This document shows, piece after piece, positions 44,362 to 53,353 of a DNA stretch of 64,000 nt; the stretch's first letter is position 1; every line of letters starts with the position of its first letter. A program made the position numbers and the translations under genes. The notes under the pieces were generated by a model that worked only from the letters and a program-made list of their open reading frames with translations, was not told where the DNA came from and did no database searches. Source of the DNA: [Pseudopropionibacterium] massiliense (GTDB taxonomy: Bacteria > Actinomycetota > Actinomycetes > Propionibacteriales > Propionibacteriaceae); contig NZ_LR027842.1 in NCBI RefSeq assembly GCF_900607225.1, positions 1,516,865-1,580,864 on the forward strand, given 5' to 3'.

Positions 44362-45216
44362 ATGCACAATGTCCTATCCATCCAGTCGGCCGTCTCCTAC
44401 GGCCATGCGGGGAACTCGTCCGCCACCTTTCCGCTTCAGCGGGCCGGCGTGAACGTATACCCCGTCTACACCGTCACCTTCTCCAACCACACCGGGTACG
44501 GGAGCTGGCGCGGCCCCATGATCGCGGCCTCCGACGTGGCCGACGTGGTCACGGGAATAGACGAACGGGGAGCGCTCGCCGGTGTTGATGCCGTGCTCGC
44601 GGGCTACCTCGGCTCGGCCGACGTGGGACAGGTCGTGCTGGACGCCGCTGCCCTGGTGAAATCACGCAATCCGGATGCGATTTTCCTCGCCGACCCCGTC
44701 ATGGGTGACGTCGGGCGGGGGTTTTACGCCCGCCCGGGCATCCCGGAGTTCTTCCGCGACCGTGTCGTGACGGCAGCGGACATCATGACACCGAACCTCT
44801 TCGAGCTGCAGTACCTGGTGGGACACGAAACGAACACTCTCGACGAGGTCGTCAACGCGGCAGGCGAACTCCGGGACCGCGGCCCCGGGATCGTCGTCGT
44901 GACCTCGGTCGTGGCTTCCGACGCACCGGACGGCCTGCTGCGGATGCTGGCAGTCAATGCGGACCAGGCCTGGTTGGTGGAAACCCCGATGCTGGATCGC
45001 GGCTTCACCGGCTCGGGCGACCTCACCGCCGCCATGTTCCTCGCACATTGGTTGCGCACCCGGGACATCGGCGAATCCCTCGGGGTGACCGCCTCGGTGG
45101 TCTACTCAATACTGGAACAGACCGCGATCAGCGGTGAGGCCGAGCTGCAGCTCGTGGCGGCCCAGGAGCAGGTGGTGAATCCGGTCAACAGGTTCACCGC
45201 CCACCGCATAGGCTGA
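44362..45216 (+). CDS. pdxY: Pyridoxal kinase
   Basis: A 284-aa ribokinase-superfamily enzyme that phosphorylates pyridoxal in the vitamin B6 salvage pathway. The N-terminal SIQSAVSYGHAGNSSATFPL and VTFSNHTGYGSW bind substrate. LADPVMGDVGRGFY and IMTPNLFELQYLVG are the metal and nucleotide segments. The anion-hole motif is in GFTGSGDLTAAMFL, with GSGD carrying the catalytic Asp. ATG 44362 has a weak ribosome binding site. Convergent with the HTH-MurA gene, leaving 11 nt. Confidence 0.93.
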   Translation: MHNVLSIQSAVSYGHAGNSSATFPLQRAGVNVYPVYTVTFSNHTGYGSWRGPMIAASDVADVVTGIDERGALAGVDAVLAGYLGSADVGQVVLDAAALVKSRNPDAIFLADPVMGDVGRGFYARPGIPEFFRDRVVTAADIMTPNLFELQYLVGHETNTLDEVVNAAGELRDRGPGIVVVTSVVASDAPDGLLRMLAVNADQAWLVETPMLDRGFTGSGDLTAAMFLAHWLRTRDIGESLGVTASVVYSILEQTAISGEAELQLVAAQEQVVNPVNRFTAHRIG

Positions 45217-45227
45217 AACGCACCGGA

Positions 45228-46763
45228 TCAGCTTGGCGCGTCACCCCAGAAGGTGTTGATCTGGGCCCCGAGCTGGTTGAAGCGCCTCGGCAGGTCCTCG
45301 TAGCCCCGGTTGATCACGTAGACATCCCGCAGGATGGTGGTGCCGCGGGCCGCGAGGGCCGCCAGGAACAGACACACCGAGGGTCGCAGCGCCGGCGGGC
45401 ACTCGATGTCACGCCCACGCCATTTCGTGGGGCCGATGATCATCAGCTTGTGAGCATCCATGACGGTGACGTTCGCCCCGAGATCGCAGAGCTTTTTCAG
45501 ATGCACCGCGCGGTTGTCGTAGACCCAGTCGTAGATGATCGACTGCCCCTCGGCCGTTGCGCAGATCAGGGCGAAGAAGGGAAGGTTGTCGATGTTCAAC
45601 CCTGGGAACGGCATCGGATGGATCTTGTCCAGGGGAGCTCTCAACTCGGAAGGTTTCACGGTGACGTCCACCAAGCGGGTGTGGCTGTTGCCCGAGGGAT
45701 ACTCGCTGCTCAGCACCATTCGCTGGCCCATCTCCTCCAGGACGGCGAATTCCACCTCCAGGAACTCAATGGGGCAACGCTTGACCGTCAGCTCCGATCC
45801 GGTGACGATGCCGGCGGTGATGAGACTCATCGCCTCGATAGGGTCCTCCGAGATGTGGTACTCGACGTCCTTGTTGATCTCCTCGACACCCTGAATTCGC
45901 AGAGTGGTGGTCCCGATGCCCTCCACACCGACCCCCAGTTCGCGGAGGAAGAAACACAGGTCCTGCACCATGTAGTTCCCGGAAGCGTTGCGGATCACGG
46001 TCATCCCCGGGGTACGGGCGGCGGCCATGATCGCGTTCTCGGTCACCGTGTCCCCACGCTCCACCAGGGTGATGTGGTGCTCGGGCGCACCGTCGCGCTG
46101 CACGGTGGCGTGGTACTGGCTGTCGTGCGCCTCCACGGACAGACCGAGACGTTTCAGCGCGGACATGTGTGGATGCACGGTCCGGGCCCCGAGGTCGCAT
46201 CCACCGGCGTAGGGGAGCTCGAAGGAATCGAACTCGTGCATCAGGGGGCCGAGGAACATCAGGATGGAACGCGTGCGCCGGGCAGCGCGCTGGTCGATGG
46301 TCTCAGGGGTGAGCTTCTCCGGGCGGGTCAGTTCGAGATCCTGACCTCCATTGGTCGGGGTGACAGTAACCCCGATGGACTGGAGGACGTCGCAGATTCG
46401 GTCCACCTCCTCGATGCTGGCGATCCCGCGCAGCACCGTGCGGCCCCGGTTCAGCATCGAGGCGCAGAGCAGCGCGACGGCCGCGTTCTTGGAGGAACGG
46501 ACCTCGATCTCACCCTCGAGCTTCGTCGGTCCGGTGATCTCGAAATTGACGGTGCCCTCGGTGGCCGCAAGTATCAAGGGCATCTCGAGTGCCGATGCCA
46601 GCCTCTCGATCATGTTGAGAGAGACGTTCTGCTGGCCCATCTCTATTCGGTGAACGGCGGACTGTGAGGAGTTGATCTCGTCGGCGAGGCGCTGCTGGGA
46701 CCATTGACGGGCCTTGCGCGCCTCCCTGATCATGATTCCCAGGGACTGGCTGGTGGCGGTCAT
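45228..46763 (-). CDS. UDP-GlcNAc enolpyruvyl transferase (MurA) paralogue with N-terminal XRE-type HTH domain
   Basis: A 511-aa fusion. Residues about 8-62 form a helix-turn-helix of the XRE/Cro type (IREARKARQWSQQRLADEIN, SSQSAVHRIEMGQQNVSLNM). From about 72 a full EPT domain follows. MurA catalytic residues are retained: the Lys-Asn pair in RSSKNAAVALL, the phosphoenolpyruvate-binding Cys near 189 in AGGCDLGAR, and the Arg in PPALRPSVCLFLA. It is thus probably an active enzyme (UDP-GlcNAc plus PEP, first step of peptidoglycan synthesis) that may also bind DNA. HTH-fused versions occur in other actinobacteria. A perfect palindrome lies 17 nt upstream of the start. Confidence 0.88.
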   Translation of the reverse strand: MTATSQSLGIMIREARKARQWSQQRLADEINSSQSAVHRIEMGQQNVSLNMIERLASALEMPLILAATEGTVNFEITGPTKLEGEIEVRSSKNAAVALLCASMLNRGRTVLRGIASIEEVDRICDVLQSIGVTVTPTNGGQDLELTRPEKLTPETIDQRAARRTRSILMFLGPLMHEFDSFELPYAGGCDLGARTVHPHMSALKRLGLSVEAHDSQYHATVQRDGAPEHHITLVERGDTVTENAIMAAARTPGMTVIRNASGNYMVQDLCFFLRELGVGVEGIGTTTLRIQGVEEINKDVEYHISEDPIEAMSLITAGIVTGSELTVKRCPIEFLEVEFAVLEEMGQRMVLSSEYPSGNSHTRLVDVTVKPSELRAPLDKIHPMPFPGLNIDNLPFFALICATAEGQSIIYDWVYDNRAVHLKKLCDLGANVTVMDAHKLMIIGPTKWRGRDIECPPALRPSVCLFLAALAARGTTILRDVYVINRGYEDLPRRFNQLGAQINTFWGDAPS

Positions 46764-46780
46764 GGCGTCATACTAACTCA

Positions 46781-46791
46781 TATCTGAGATA
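46781..46791. promoter_or_regulatory. Candidate operator in the HTH-MurA/lpdA divergent gap
   Basis: TATCT-G-AGATA is a perfect 11-nt palindrome, extended on the left by CTCATA. On the minus strand a CTGACG and TATGAG pair 17 nt apart would overlap it as -35 and -10. Position and size suit an XRE-type repressor acting on its own promoter. No binding data exist; this is inference. Confidence 0.35.
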
Positions 46792-46838
46792 ACACCTGTC
46801 GTCAGGCGTGAGGCGGCGGGAGCACTAGAGTGGGCCCC

Positions 46839-48239
46839 ATGACCCACGAATACGACGTCTGCGTGCTCGGCGCCGGTCCCGGTGGCTACGTTGCCGCCAT
46901 CCGTGCCGCCCAGCTCGGCCTGAAGACCTGCATCATCGAGAAACGCTACTGGGGAGGCGTGTGCCTGAACGTCGGCTGCATCCCGACCAAATCGTTGCTT
47001 CGCAACGCAGAGCTGGCCCACATCGTCACCCACGAGGCCGCCACCTTCGGCATCCAGGGTGAGATCACCGTCGACTACGGCAAGGCCTTCTCCCGCAGCC
47101 GCCAGGTCTCGGAACGGATGACCAAGGGCATCCACTTCCTGATGAAGAAGAACAAGATCAAGGAGTTCAACGGCTGGGGCACCTTCGTCGACGCCCACAC
47201 CATCGATGTCGCCGACAACAACGGCACCACCACCCGGGTGACCTTCAACAACGTCATCATCGCGGCCGGATCGACCACGAAGATGCTTCCCGGAACCAGG
47301 GTCTCGGCCAACGTGGTCACCTACGAGGAGCAGATCCTGGCGGACAGGCTCCCGAACTCGATCATCATCGGCGGTTCCGGGGCCATCGGAACCGAGTTCG
47401 CCTACGTCCTGCGCAGCTACGGAGTCGACGTGACCATCGTCGAGTTCTTCGACCGGATGGTTCCCAACGAGGACGCGGAGATCTCCGCCGAGATCACCAA
47501 GGCGTACAAGAAACTGGGCATCAAGGTGCTGACCGCCACCAAGGTGGAATCCATCGAGGACACGGGAAGCGGGGTACGCGTCACCGTCAGCCCCGCCGAG
47601 GGAGGCGCATCCCAGGTCCTGGAGGCGGATCGTTTCCTCTCGGCGGTCGGGTTCGCCCCGCGCACCGAGGGTTACGGGCTGGAGAACACCGGGGTCGACC
47701 TGACCGAACGCGGCGCCATCGCCGTCGACGACCACCTCCGCACCAACGTCCCGGGGGTCCACGCCATCGGCGACTGCACGGCGAAGATGATGCTCGCCCA
47801 CGTGGCCGAGGCCCAGGGCATGGTGGCCGCCGAGACCATCGCCGGGGTCGAGACCCATCCCGTCGACTACGACATGATCCCGCGGGCGACCTACTGCCAG
47901 CCGCAGATCGCATCCTTCGGCTACACCGAGCAGCAGGCCAGGGACAGGGGACACGAGGTCAGGGTCTCGAAGTTCCCCTTCGCTGCCAACGGCAAGGCTT
48001 GGGGCCTGGGGGAGGGGGTCGGTTTCGTCAAGCTCGTCGCCGATGCCCGCTACAACGAGCTGCTGGGTGCCCACATGATCGGCCCCGATGTCACGGAACT
48101 GCTTCCGGAGCTCATCCTGGCCCAGAAGTATGAACTGACGGCCGACGAGATCGCGCACGCCGTTCACGCCCACCCGACGCTCTCCGAGGCCATCAAGGAG
48201 GCCGCCCACGGCATCGGCGGGCACATGATCAACCTCTGA
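46839..48239 (+). CDS. lpdA: Dihydrolipoyl dehydrogenase
   Basis: The E3 flavoenzyme that reoxidises lipoyl groups of 2-oxoacid dehydrogenase and glycine cleavage complexes. The 466-aa product has an FAD motif [17 protein letters not shown], the redox-active disulfide in [16 protein letters not shown], an NAD motif [20 protein letters not shown], a second FAD segment [20 protein letters not shown], and the C-terminal catalytic [16 protein letters not shown] 46839 is used; a GTG nine bases upstream has a better-spaced GGGAG and would add three residues. No E1 or E2 genes are nearby. Confidence 0.95.
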   Translation: MTHEYDVCVLGAGPGGYVAAIRAAQLGLKTCIIEKRYWGGVCLNVGCIPTKSLLRNAELAHIVTHEAATFGIQGEITVDYGKAFSRSRQVSERMTKGIHFLMKKNKIKEFNGWGTFVDAHTIDVADNNGTTTRVTFNNVIIAAGSTTKMLPGTRVSANVVTYEEQILADRLPNSIIIGGSGAIGTEFAYVLRSYGVDVTIVEFFDRMVPNEDAEISAEITKAYKKLGIKVLTATKVESIEDTGSGVRVTVSPAEGGASQVLEADRFLSAVGFAPRTEGYGLENTGVDLTERGAIAVDDHLRTNVPGVHAIGDCTAKMMLAHVAEAQGMVAAETIAGVETHPVDYDMIPRATYCQPQIASFGYTEQQARDRGHEVRVSKFPFAANGKAWGLGEGVGFVKLVADARYNELLGAHMIGPDVTELLPELILAQKYELTADEIAHAVHAHPTLSEAIKEAAHGIGGHMINL

Positions 48240-48321
48240 GCTCCACGGCTCGGAGGAACACGGGCGGGACGGTACTCTGGGGCACGCAATCGGCTTTGAC
48301 AAACAGTGATTGGAGTCCCTC

Positions 48322-48453
48322 GTGTGCCGTCCCGTTTCCTGCCCGCGTTGCCACAAGACCACCTGGGCCGGATGCGGCCAGCACATAGAAGAGGCGCTGC
48401 GGGATGTGCCTCCGGAGAAACGCTGCACCTGCCCCAGGGAAGCGGACCGGTGA
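48322..48453 (+). CDS. 43-aa cysteine-rich small protein, unknown function
   Basis: The short frame GTG 48322 to TGA 48453 encodes 43 residues starting MCRPVSCPRCHKTTWAGCGQ. Cysteines are at 2, 7, 10, 18, 35 and 37, and His at 11 and 21. It has GGAG 7 nt upstream of the start and overlaps the next gene by 4 nt (GTGA), so it looks translated. The MCRP-x-x-C-x-x-C-x-K-T-T-W-x-G-C-G-x-H pattern is one I recognise from small conserved actinobacterial proteins of unknown function. Metal binding is plausible from the Cys/His content and from the coupled CsoR-family regulator, but it is inference. Confidence 0.75.
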   Translation: MCRPVSCPRCHKTTWAGCGQHIEEALRDVPPEKRCTCPREADR

Positions 48454-48716
48454 CGCAGCTGGATCCCGATGCGGTGAGGCCGTCGGTTCTCCGCCTGAAA
48501 CGCGCCAGCGGACAGCTCAACGCCGTGATTCGTATGCTCGAGGCCGGCCGGGAGTGCGAAGACGTGATAACCCAGATCGCTGCGGTCTCCAAGGCCATCG
48601 ACCGGGCCGGTTATTCGATCATCGCCCACGGCATGCGCACCTGCCTGTTGGACGACCCGACGGGGGAGTCCATCGACACCCAGAAGCTGGAAAAGCTTTT
48701 CCTGAGCCTGTCGTGA
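48450..48716 (+). CDS. CsoR/FrmR-family (DUF156) transcriptional regulator
   Basis: An 88-aa all-helical repressor of the DUF156 family, which senses Cu(I), other metals, formaldehyde or persulfide. The core reads RLKRASGQLNAVIRMLEAGR then ECEDVITQIAAVSKAIDRAG. Cys36 and Cys65 occupy the two conserved Cys positions. His60 is five residues before Cys65, one off the usual copper-site spacing, so a Cu-sensor label is not safe and a thiol/persulfide sensor is possible. GTG 48450 is coupled to the upstream 43-aa ORF by a 4-nt overlap; longer frames would cover that ORF. It is convergent with the Eis-like gene, with no bases between the stops. Confidence 0.85.
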   Translation: MTQLDPDAVRPSVLRLKRASGQLNAVIRMLEAGRECEDVITQIAAVSKAIDRAGYSIIAHGMRTCLLDDPTGESIDTQKLEKLFLSLS

Positions 48717-49991
48717 TCAGAAGTCGTTCAGGTTGACGGGACCAAAAGCGGTCGCGAACAGCCGGGAGAGCTCCTGGACGGAACCCGGGGAGCCGTGGAC
48801 GATGCCGGAACGGGCCAGTTGTGCGGCCGTCACATCGCCGAACCAGAGCCGCGCCAAGCTGTCCACGCCGAGCTCAACGGCGGGGGAGAGGGAGGTTCTC
48901 GTGGCCTCCCCCCGGCCGTTTCTCACCGTGATGCGCCACGTCCCCTCGCAGAATCCCATGGGATCCTCAACCTTGATGACCACGTGGCCGTCCGACTCGA
49001 AACCGCGATCCGCAACCGCCCTCTCCAGGTCCAGGATCCGCAGCCAGACGCCGTCGCGGATGGCGGTCCGTTTGACGGCCCAGGGATCGGTGAGCGAGTC
49101 CGGCAGGGGATCGTCCGGGGCTGCCTCGTAGATGAGTTTCTCGACCAGGTCGAAACTGGCCAGGCCCTGCCACAGGGCACGGTCGATCTCGGGGCCGGGG
49201 GAGCACACCGACAGGACCGCGGTGGGTGTGGGGGATTCGCTCTGCTTGCTCTCGAAACCACCGTGTTTGAACTCCGCGAATCCGTCCGGGGCACCGGAGG
49301 CATCGAAGTGGATCAGGTACCGCAGTTTCCTGGACGGTCCCTGTTCGTCGAAGTCCCAGGTGCCGTCCGGCCTGGCGAGATGCATTCCCAGGGGACTGAA
49401 CGCACCGCGGTGGGCCAGCTGGTGGGCGGAGGACAGGTGTTCGAATATGTTCTCGTCGAGCGGGGGATTGGCGAGCTCCAGCGAACCCGGGGCAACCGCC
49501 ACATCCGGGCGGATGGCGAAACGCCGGGTGTCGATCTCCCACGCGACGCACCGGCTGGCGACCCCGAAGCCGAAGCGGCCGTAGATGGTGGCCTCGCTGG
49601 CGCTCAACGCGGCCAGCGCGAAACCCTCGGCCCTGGCACGCCGGAGATGGTGGTCCATCATCAGACGCATCAGGCCACGGCGGCGGTGGGTGGGACGGAC
49701 CGCGACGGTGTTGATGGCCATGACCGGGACGATGTTCCCGCCGGCGTTTACCCGGATCGGTGCCCACGCCAGCCCGGCGACCACCTGGCGTCCCGCGAGC
49801 CCGAATCCCTCGGCGGTGACCATGCCGAGGGTCGCACCATCGGCGCGCCGATGCCTGCGGAAAGCGGCCAGGCCGTCATCGGATGCGCGACCCTCGAGGA
49901 AGACGATCGCGAACAGATCCAGGTAGGCGGCCCAGCGAGGATCGTCGTCCGGGGTGTCCAGCGGCAACAGCTCGAGCTCGTAGGGTTCCAT
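48717..49991 (-). CDS. Eis-like GNAT N-acetyltransferase
   Basis: A 424-aa protein of the Eis family. The N-terminal GNAT domain has the acetyl-CoA loop VAVRPTHRRRGLMRLMMDHH near residue 100. A second GNAT-like and a C-terminal SCP2-like domain follow. The chain ends in Phe (VNLNDF), which in Eis supplies the catalytic C-terminal carboxylate. A Tyr in TIYGRFGFGVAS matches the catalytic Tyr. Mycobacterial Eis multiply acetylates aminoglycosides and host proteins; the natural substrate here is unknown. The ATG at 49991 is chosen over a GTG two codons upstream; no ribosome binding site decides it. Confidence 0.88.
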   Translation of the reverse strand: MEPYELELLPLDTPDDDPRWAAYLDLFAIVFLEGRASDDGLAAFRRHRRADGATLGMVTAEGFGLAGRQVVAGLAWAPIRVNAGGNIVPVMAINTVAVRPTHRRRGLMRLMMDHHLRRARAEGFALAALSASEATIYGRFGFGVASRCVAWEIDTRRFAIRPDVAVAPGSLELANPPLDENIFEHLSSAHQLAHRGAFSPLGMHLARPDGTWDFDEQGPSRKLRYLIHFDASGAPDGFAEFKHGGFESKQSESPTPTAVLSVCSPGPEIDRALWQGLASFDLVEKLIYEAAPDDPLPDSLTDPWAVKRTAIRDGVWLRILDLERAVADRGFESDGHVVIKVEDPMGFCEGTWRITVRNGRGEATRTSLSPAVELGVDSLARLWFGDVTAAQLARSGIVHGSPGSVQELSRLFATAFGPVNLNDF

Positions 49992-50096
49992 CACCACGAC
50001 AGTGTATGAGACCCGGTCATTGGGACGAATGCGCGACGGGAACCGGTTTGCGGGCGTGTGGTACGGGGTTCTTCCCGCGGTCCTCCCACCCGATCG

Positions 50097-50132
50097 AATG
50101 TCCGATAAGGAACATTATGTAATTCTAGGAAT
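50097..50132. promoter_or_regulatory. Two dyad-symmetric sites upstream of the GH3 gene
   Basis: AATGTCC-GATAA-GGAACATT (50097-50116) is a near-perfect inverted repeat, and ATTC-TAG-GAAT follows at 50122-50132. The stretch is AT-rich for this genome and sits about 110-140 nt before the GH3 start, so operators for a sugar-responsive regulator are plausible. The remaining gap to 50238 holds nothing recognisable apart from GGAG before the start codon. Confidence 0.35.
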
Positions 50133-50238
50133 GGTCAGAAGGCTCTCCGGCCCGGGCGCGACGAACCTGCCGCTCCTCCGCCCTTCAACCGCGGTCCCTC
50201 GTATTCTGGGCCGCAGTAGAGATTGGATTGGAGTCGCG

Positions 50239-52561
50239 ATGTTCGCTGAGGAACAGATTCCCGAGCTTCTCGCACAGCTCACCCTCGAGGAGAAGTGTTC
50301 GCTGCTGTCCGGCGGCGATTTCTGGCACACCCAGCCAGTTGAACGCCTGGGGATTCCCGCCCTGATGGTCTCCGATGGTCCTCACGGGCTGCGCAAGCAG
50401 GCCGAGGATGCCGACGAGATGGGGCTGGAGGAATCGGTGCCGGCCACGTGTTTCCCCACGGCCGCGGCGCTCGCGCCCACCTGGGACACTGCGCTGCTCA
50501 CGGAGATCGGGCAGGCGCTGGCCGAGGAGGCGAAGGCGCAGGGCGTCGGCGTGATCCTGGGTCCGGGTGTGAACCTGAAACGCTCCCCGCTGTGCGGGCG
50601 GAACGTCGCGGTCGTGCACGGGACACGGGGAGGTGTCCGTGCGCTCCCCGCTGTGCGGGCGGAACGTCGAGTACTTCTCGGAGGACCCCCTGCTGGCGGG
50701 AGAACTGGCCGCCGCCCTGGTCGCGGGGATCCAGTCCGAGGGGGTCGGGACCTCCGTGAAGCACTTCGCCGCCAACAACCAGGAAACCGATCGAATGCGC
50801 ATAAACGCGCGGATCGACGAACGCACCCTGAGGGAAATCTACCTCAACGTATTCGAACGAATAATCGAACGGGCGCGTCCGGCGACGTTGATGTGCTCGT
50901 ACAACCGGATCAACGATGTCTACTCGTCCGAGAACCACTGGCTCCTGACCGAGGTGCTGCGCGAGGAGTGGGGTTTCGACGGGCTGGTGATGACCGACTG
51001 GGGCGCGGTCCACGACCGGGCCGCAGGGGTCGCCGCCGGGCTGGATCTGGAAATGCCGTCCTCGCGCGGCTGGAACGACCGCCTCGTCGCCGAGGCCGTC
51101 CGGGCAGGCGTCCTGGACGAATCCGACCTGAACCGGGCCGTCGCGCGCGTGCTGCGGCTGATCTCCCGGCACCACCGGGAGACACCCGAGGAACACCTCG
51201 ATCTCGGGGCCCACCACGAACTGGCCCGCGAGGCCGCATCGCGAAGCGCCGTGCTACTGAAGAACGAGGAGGCGGCCCTCCCCCTGCCCGGGCTCGGTGA
51301 CGTCGTGGTCATCGGGGAGATGGCCCGCACCCCCAGATATCAGGGGGCCGGATCGTCGCAGGTGAACCCGACCCGCCTGGACAATGCCCTCGACGCCCTG
51401 CGACGCAGGCACCCCGGTGTGCCGTTCGAGCCCGGGTATCCGCTGCCCGACTCCCCTGCGGCGGCCTTCCCCGCCGGAGAACTGCTCAGGCGAGCGCAGG
51501 AGGCCGCCGCAGGCCGCACGGTCCTGCTGTTCCTCGGCCTGCCCGCCGCGGACGAGTCGGAGGGATACGACCGGCAACACATCTCGCTGCCCGCCGAACA
51601 TGTGGACCTGCTGCGCGCAGTGCGCCAAGTGGCCGACGGGGTGATCGTCCTGCTCTCCAACGGCGCGGCCGTCGAGACCGCCTCCTGGCAGGACGATGCA
51701 GACGCGATCATGGAGCTGTGGCTGCCAGGCCAGGGCGGGGGTGAGGCCGTGGCGCGGCTGGTCACCGGCGAGGACTCCCCCAGCGGCAGGCTGGCGGAAA
51801 CCATTCCCGAGAGGCTGGAGCAGCACCCCGCACAACTCAATTTCCCGGGTGAAGCAGGTGAGGTGCGTTACGGGGAAGGGATTTTCGTCGGATACCGCGG
51901 GCTCCAGAAACTCGGGAACCGACCGAGTTACCCCTTCGGACACGGCCTGGCCTACACCACCTTCGAGTTCAGCGATTTGCGGGCGGAGGTGGCCGAGGTC
52001 ACCCCCGAAACGGCTTTGGGCGAGGTGGTTCTCACCGCTTCGTTCACCGTCACCAACACCGGTGGCCGGCGCGGTGTCGCGGTCCCCCAGCTCTATCTCG
52101 GGTATCCGGTCTCCTCGGTGGCCCGCCCTCCCCGGGAACTACGAGGTTTCCGGCGCCTGGAACTGGCTCCGGGGGAAAGCGCCCGCATCGAGATCCGGGT
52201 GACCCGCCGTGAACTGTCCTTCTGGGACGTGAAAACCCATTCCTGGAGCGTGGAACCGGGACGGATCCGCGTCGAGATCGGGGCATCCGCGGAGGACATC
52301 AGGCTGAGCCTCGAGGCAGACCTGCCCGCTCCCCCACCACTCCTGCCGCTGACGGAGTGGTCAACCGTCACCGAGTGGAAACGGCATCCCGCCGCGTGGA
52401 GGAAGTTGGAACCCTTCCTGGCCTCCTTCGGGAAGGAATCGGAGTTCTTCCTGCTGGACCTGCCGGTGTGCAAACTCCCGCTGATGTTCGAGGACACCCT
52501 GACCTTCGATCAGCTGACAGACCTGCTCGCCGAGGTCGGCACAACCCCTTCCGCTTCTTGA
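50239..52561 (+). pseudogene. Glycoside hydrolase family 3 beta-glucosidase, frame-disrupted by a 61-nt partial duplication
   Basis: From ATG 50239 (GGAG upstream) the frame encodes the GH3 N-terminus: LTLEEKCSLLSGGDFWHTQP, SDGPHGLRKQ, then VGVILGPGVNLKRSPLCGRN. After codon 114 a 61-nt duplication shifts the frame, and this frame ends at 51300 (353 aa). The rest of the enzyme continues in another frame to 52561: VEYFSEDPLLAGELAAALVA, SVKHFAANNQETDR, the nucleophile Asp in LVMTDWG (codon 50996-50998), then the beta-sandwich and fibronectin-like domains with PFGHGLAYTTFEF. Removing exactly 61 nt gives one 753-aa ORF with normal GH3 sequence. No signal peptide, so intracellular use of short beta-glucosides is likely when intact. 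Confidence 0.85.
50581..50669 (+). repeat. 28-nt direct repeats flanking a 33-nt hairpin-bearing segment inside the GH3 gene
   Basis: Bases 50581-50608 and 50642-50669 are identical 28-nt copies beginning CGCTCCCCGCTGTGCGGGCG. The 33 nt between them contain an inverted repeat: GCACGGGACAC (50616-50626), loop GGGGAG, GTGTCCGTGC (50633-50642), with one bulged G. The insert also carries GGGGAGG at 50627-50633 followed 5 nt later by GTG 50639, in frame with the downstream GH3 part. Recombination or slippage between the repeats would remove 61 nt and restore the gene. Confidence 0.95.
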
Positions 52562-52741
52562 GCGGTACCGACCGACGGGTTGCAGGTTTTGTCGCTTCAG
52601 CAGCGCGTTCCGACAATGGACATCCAGTTTGCGAAGAGCTGGCATCACAGAACTTCTTGAGCAATAATTATGATGCCCTCGAAGATGGTCAGGGAATTCG
52701 CCAGACAGGACTTACGAGGACGCGCTAGCGCAGGAGAAGTG

Positions 52742-53353
52742 ATGAAGCTGATAGAAGTCAGATGTCCCAGCTGTCATTGCACGGTGAAGATTCAGCCAGA
52801 TTCCCCCAACGTGAAATGTGCGTATTGCAGGAGCGAGCTGTACATAGATGATGAGGCCAGCCAGGCTGATCGATTCTTTCACACGGCAACATCTGCTTTC
52901 AGTCGTTTCGGCGACACCGTCTCTAAGATGCGGACCGCAAAGATACGGGCCAAGCATGATCTCTACTACTCTCCCGAAGCCCGCCAGGAGCGGGAAGAGG
53001 AAAGAGAGAGATCAGCCCGGTTCACGCGACTCCTGGTGGCCCTGCTGCTGGTGCTGATGGTGGGTTCGGGCATTTACTACGTCACCCGTCCCGGTAACTG
53101 GGGCCCCATTCCTTTCTCCTCATCCGAGGCGAAGGGAAGGAACTACTCAGAAGTGGTGAAACAGCTGGAGGACGCAGGGTTCACCAACGTCGAGACTGTC
53201 CCCATTAGGGATCTGGTTACGGGAATCCTCACCCACGACGGCTCGGTCGAGAAAATCACCATAAACGGCGACACCGAGTTCACCAAGAACAAGGACTGCG
53301 AAAAATCGTCAAAGATAACGATATATTTTCACACGTTTCCCATCAAAGAATAG
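52742..53353 (+). CDS. Zinc-ribbon, single-pass membrane protein with PASTA-like extracytoplasmic domain
   Basis: A 203-aa protein of unknown function. Residues 8-34 form a zinc ribbon (CPSCHCTVKI, then VKCAYCRSEL). A charged, probably coiled-coil stretch (SPEARQEREEERERSARFTR) precedes one membrane helix (LLVALLLVLMVGSGIYYV). The outer domain begins NYSEVVKQLEDAGFTNVETV and continues LVTGILTHDGSVEKITINGD, a fold I associate with PASTA-like modules in Firmicutes membrane proteins. ATG 52742 follows CAGGAGAAG. Base composition is more AT-rich than neighbours, suggesting transfer. It stands alone between the GH3 gene and yggS. Confidence 0.65.
   Translation: MKLIEVRCPSCHCTVKIQPDSPNVKCAYCRSELYIDDEASQADRFFHTATSAFSRFGDTVSKMRTAKIRAKHDLYYSPEARQEREEERERSARFTRLLVALLLVLMVGSGIYYVTRPGNWGPIPFSSSEAKGRNYSEVVKQLEDAGFTNVETVPIRDLVTGILTHDGSVEKITINGDTEFTKNKDCEKSSKITIYFHTFPIKE

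Noticed and set aside
44362-46763. Operon relation between pdxY and the HTH-MurA gene
   Set aside because: They are convergent, so they share no transcript; adjacency alone gives no functional link.
48306-48449. N-terminal extension of the CsoR-like regulator
   Set aside because: The extended sequence does not resemble the family, and the same DNA encodes the 43-aa Cys-rich ORF in another frame with its own ribosome binding site.
50581-50669. Programmed ribosomal frameshift or CRISPR-like repeat as explanation of the GH3 disruption
   Set aside because: There is no slippery heptamer, and the lesion is a 61-nt duplication, not a one-base slip. Only two repeat copies exist, with no array and no cas genes.
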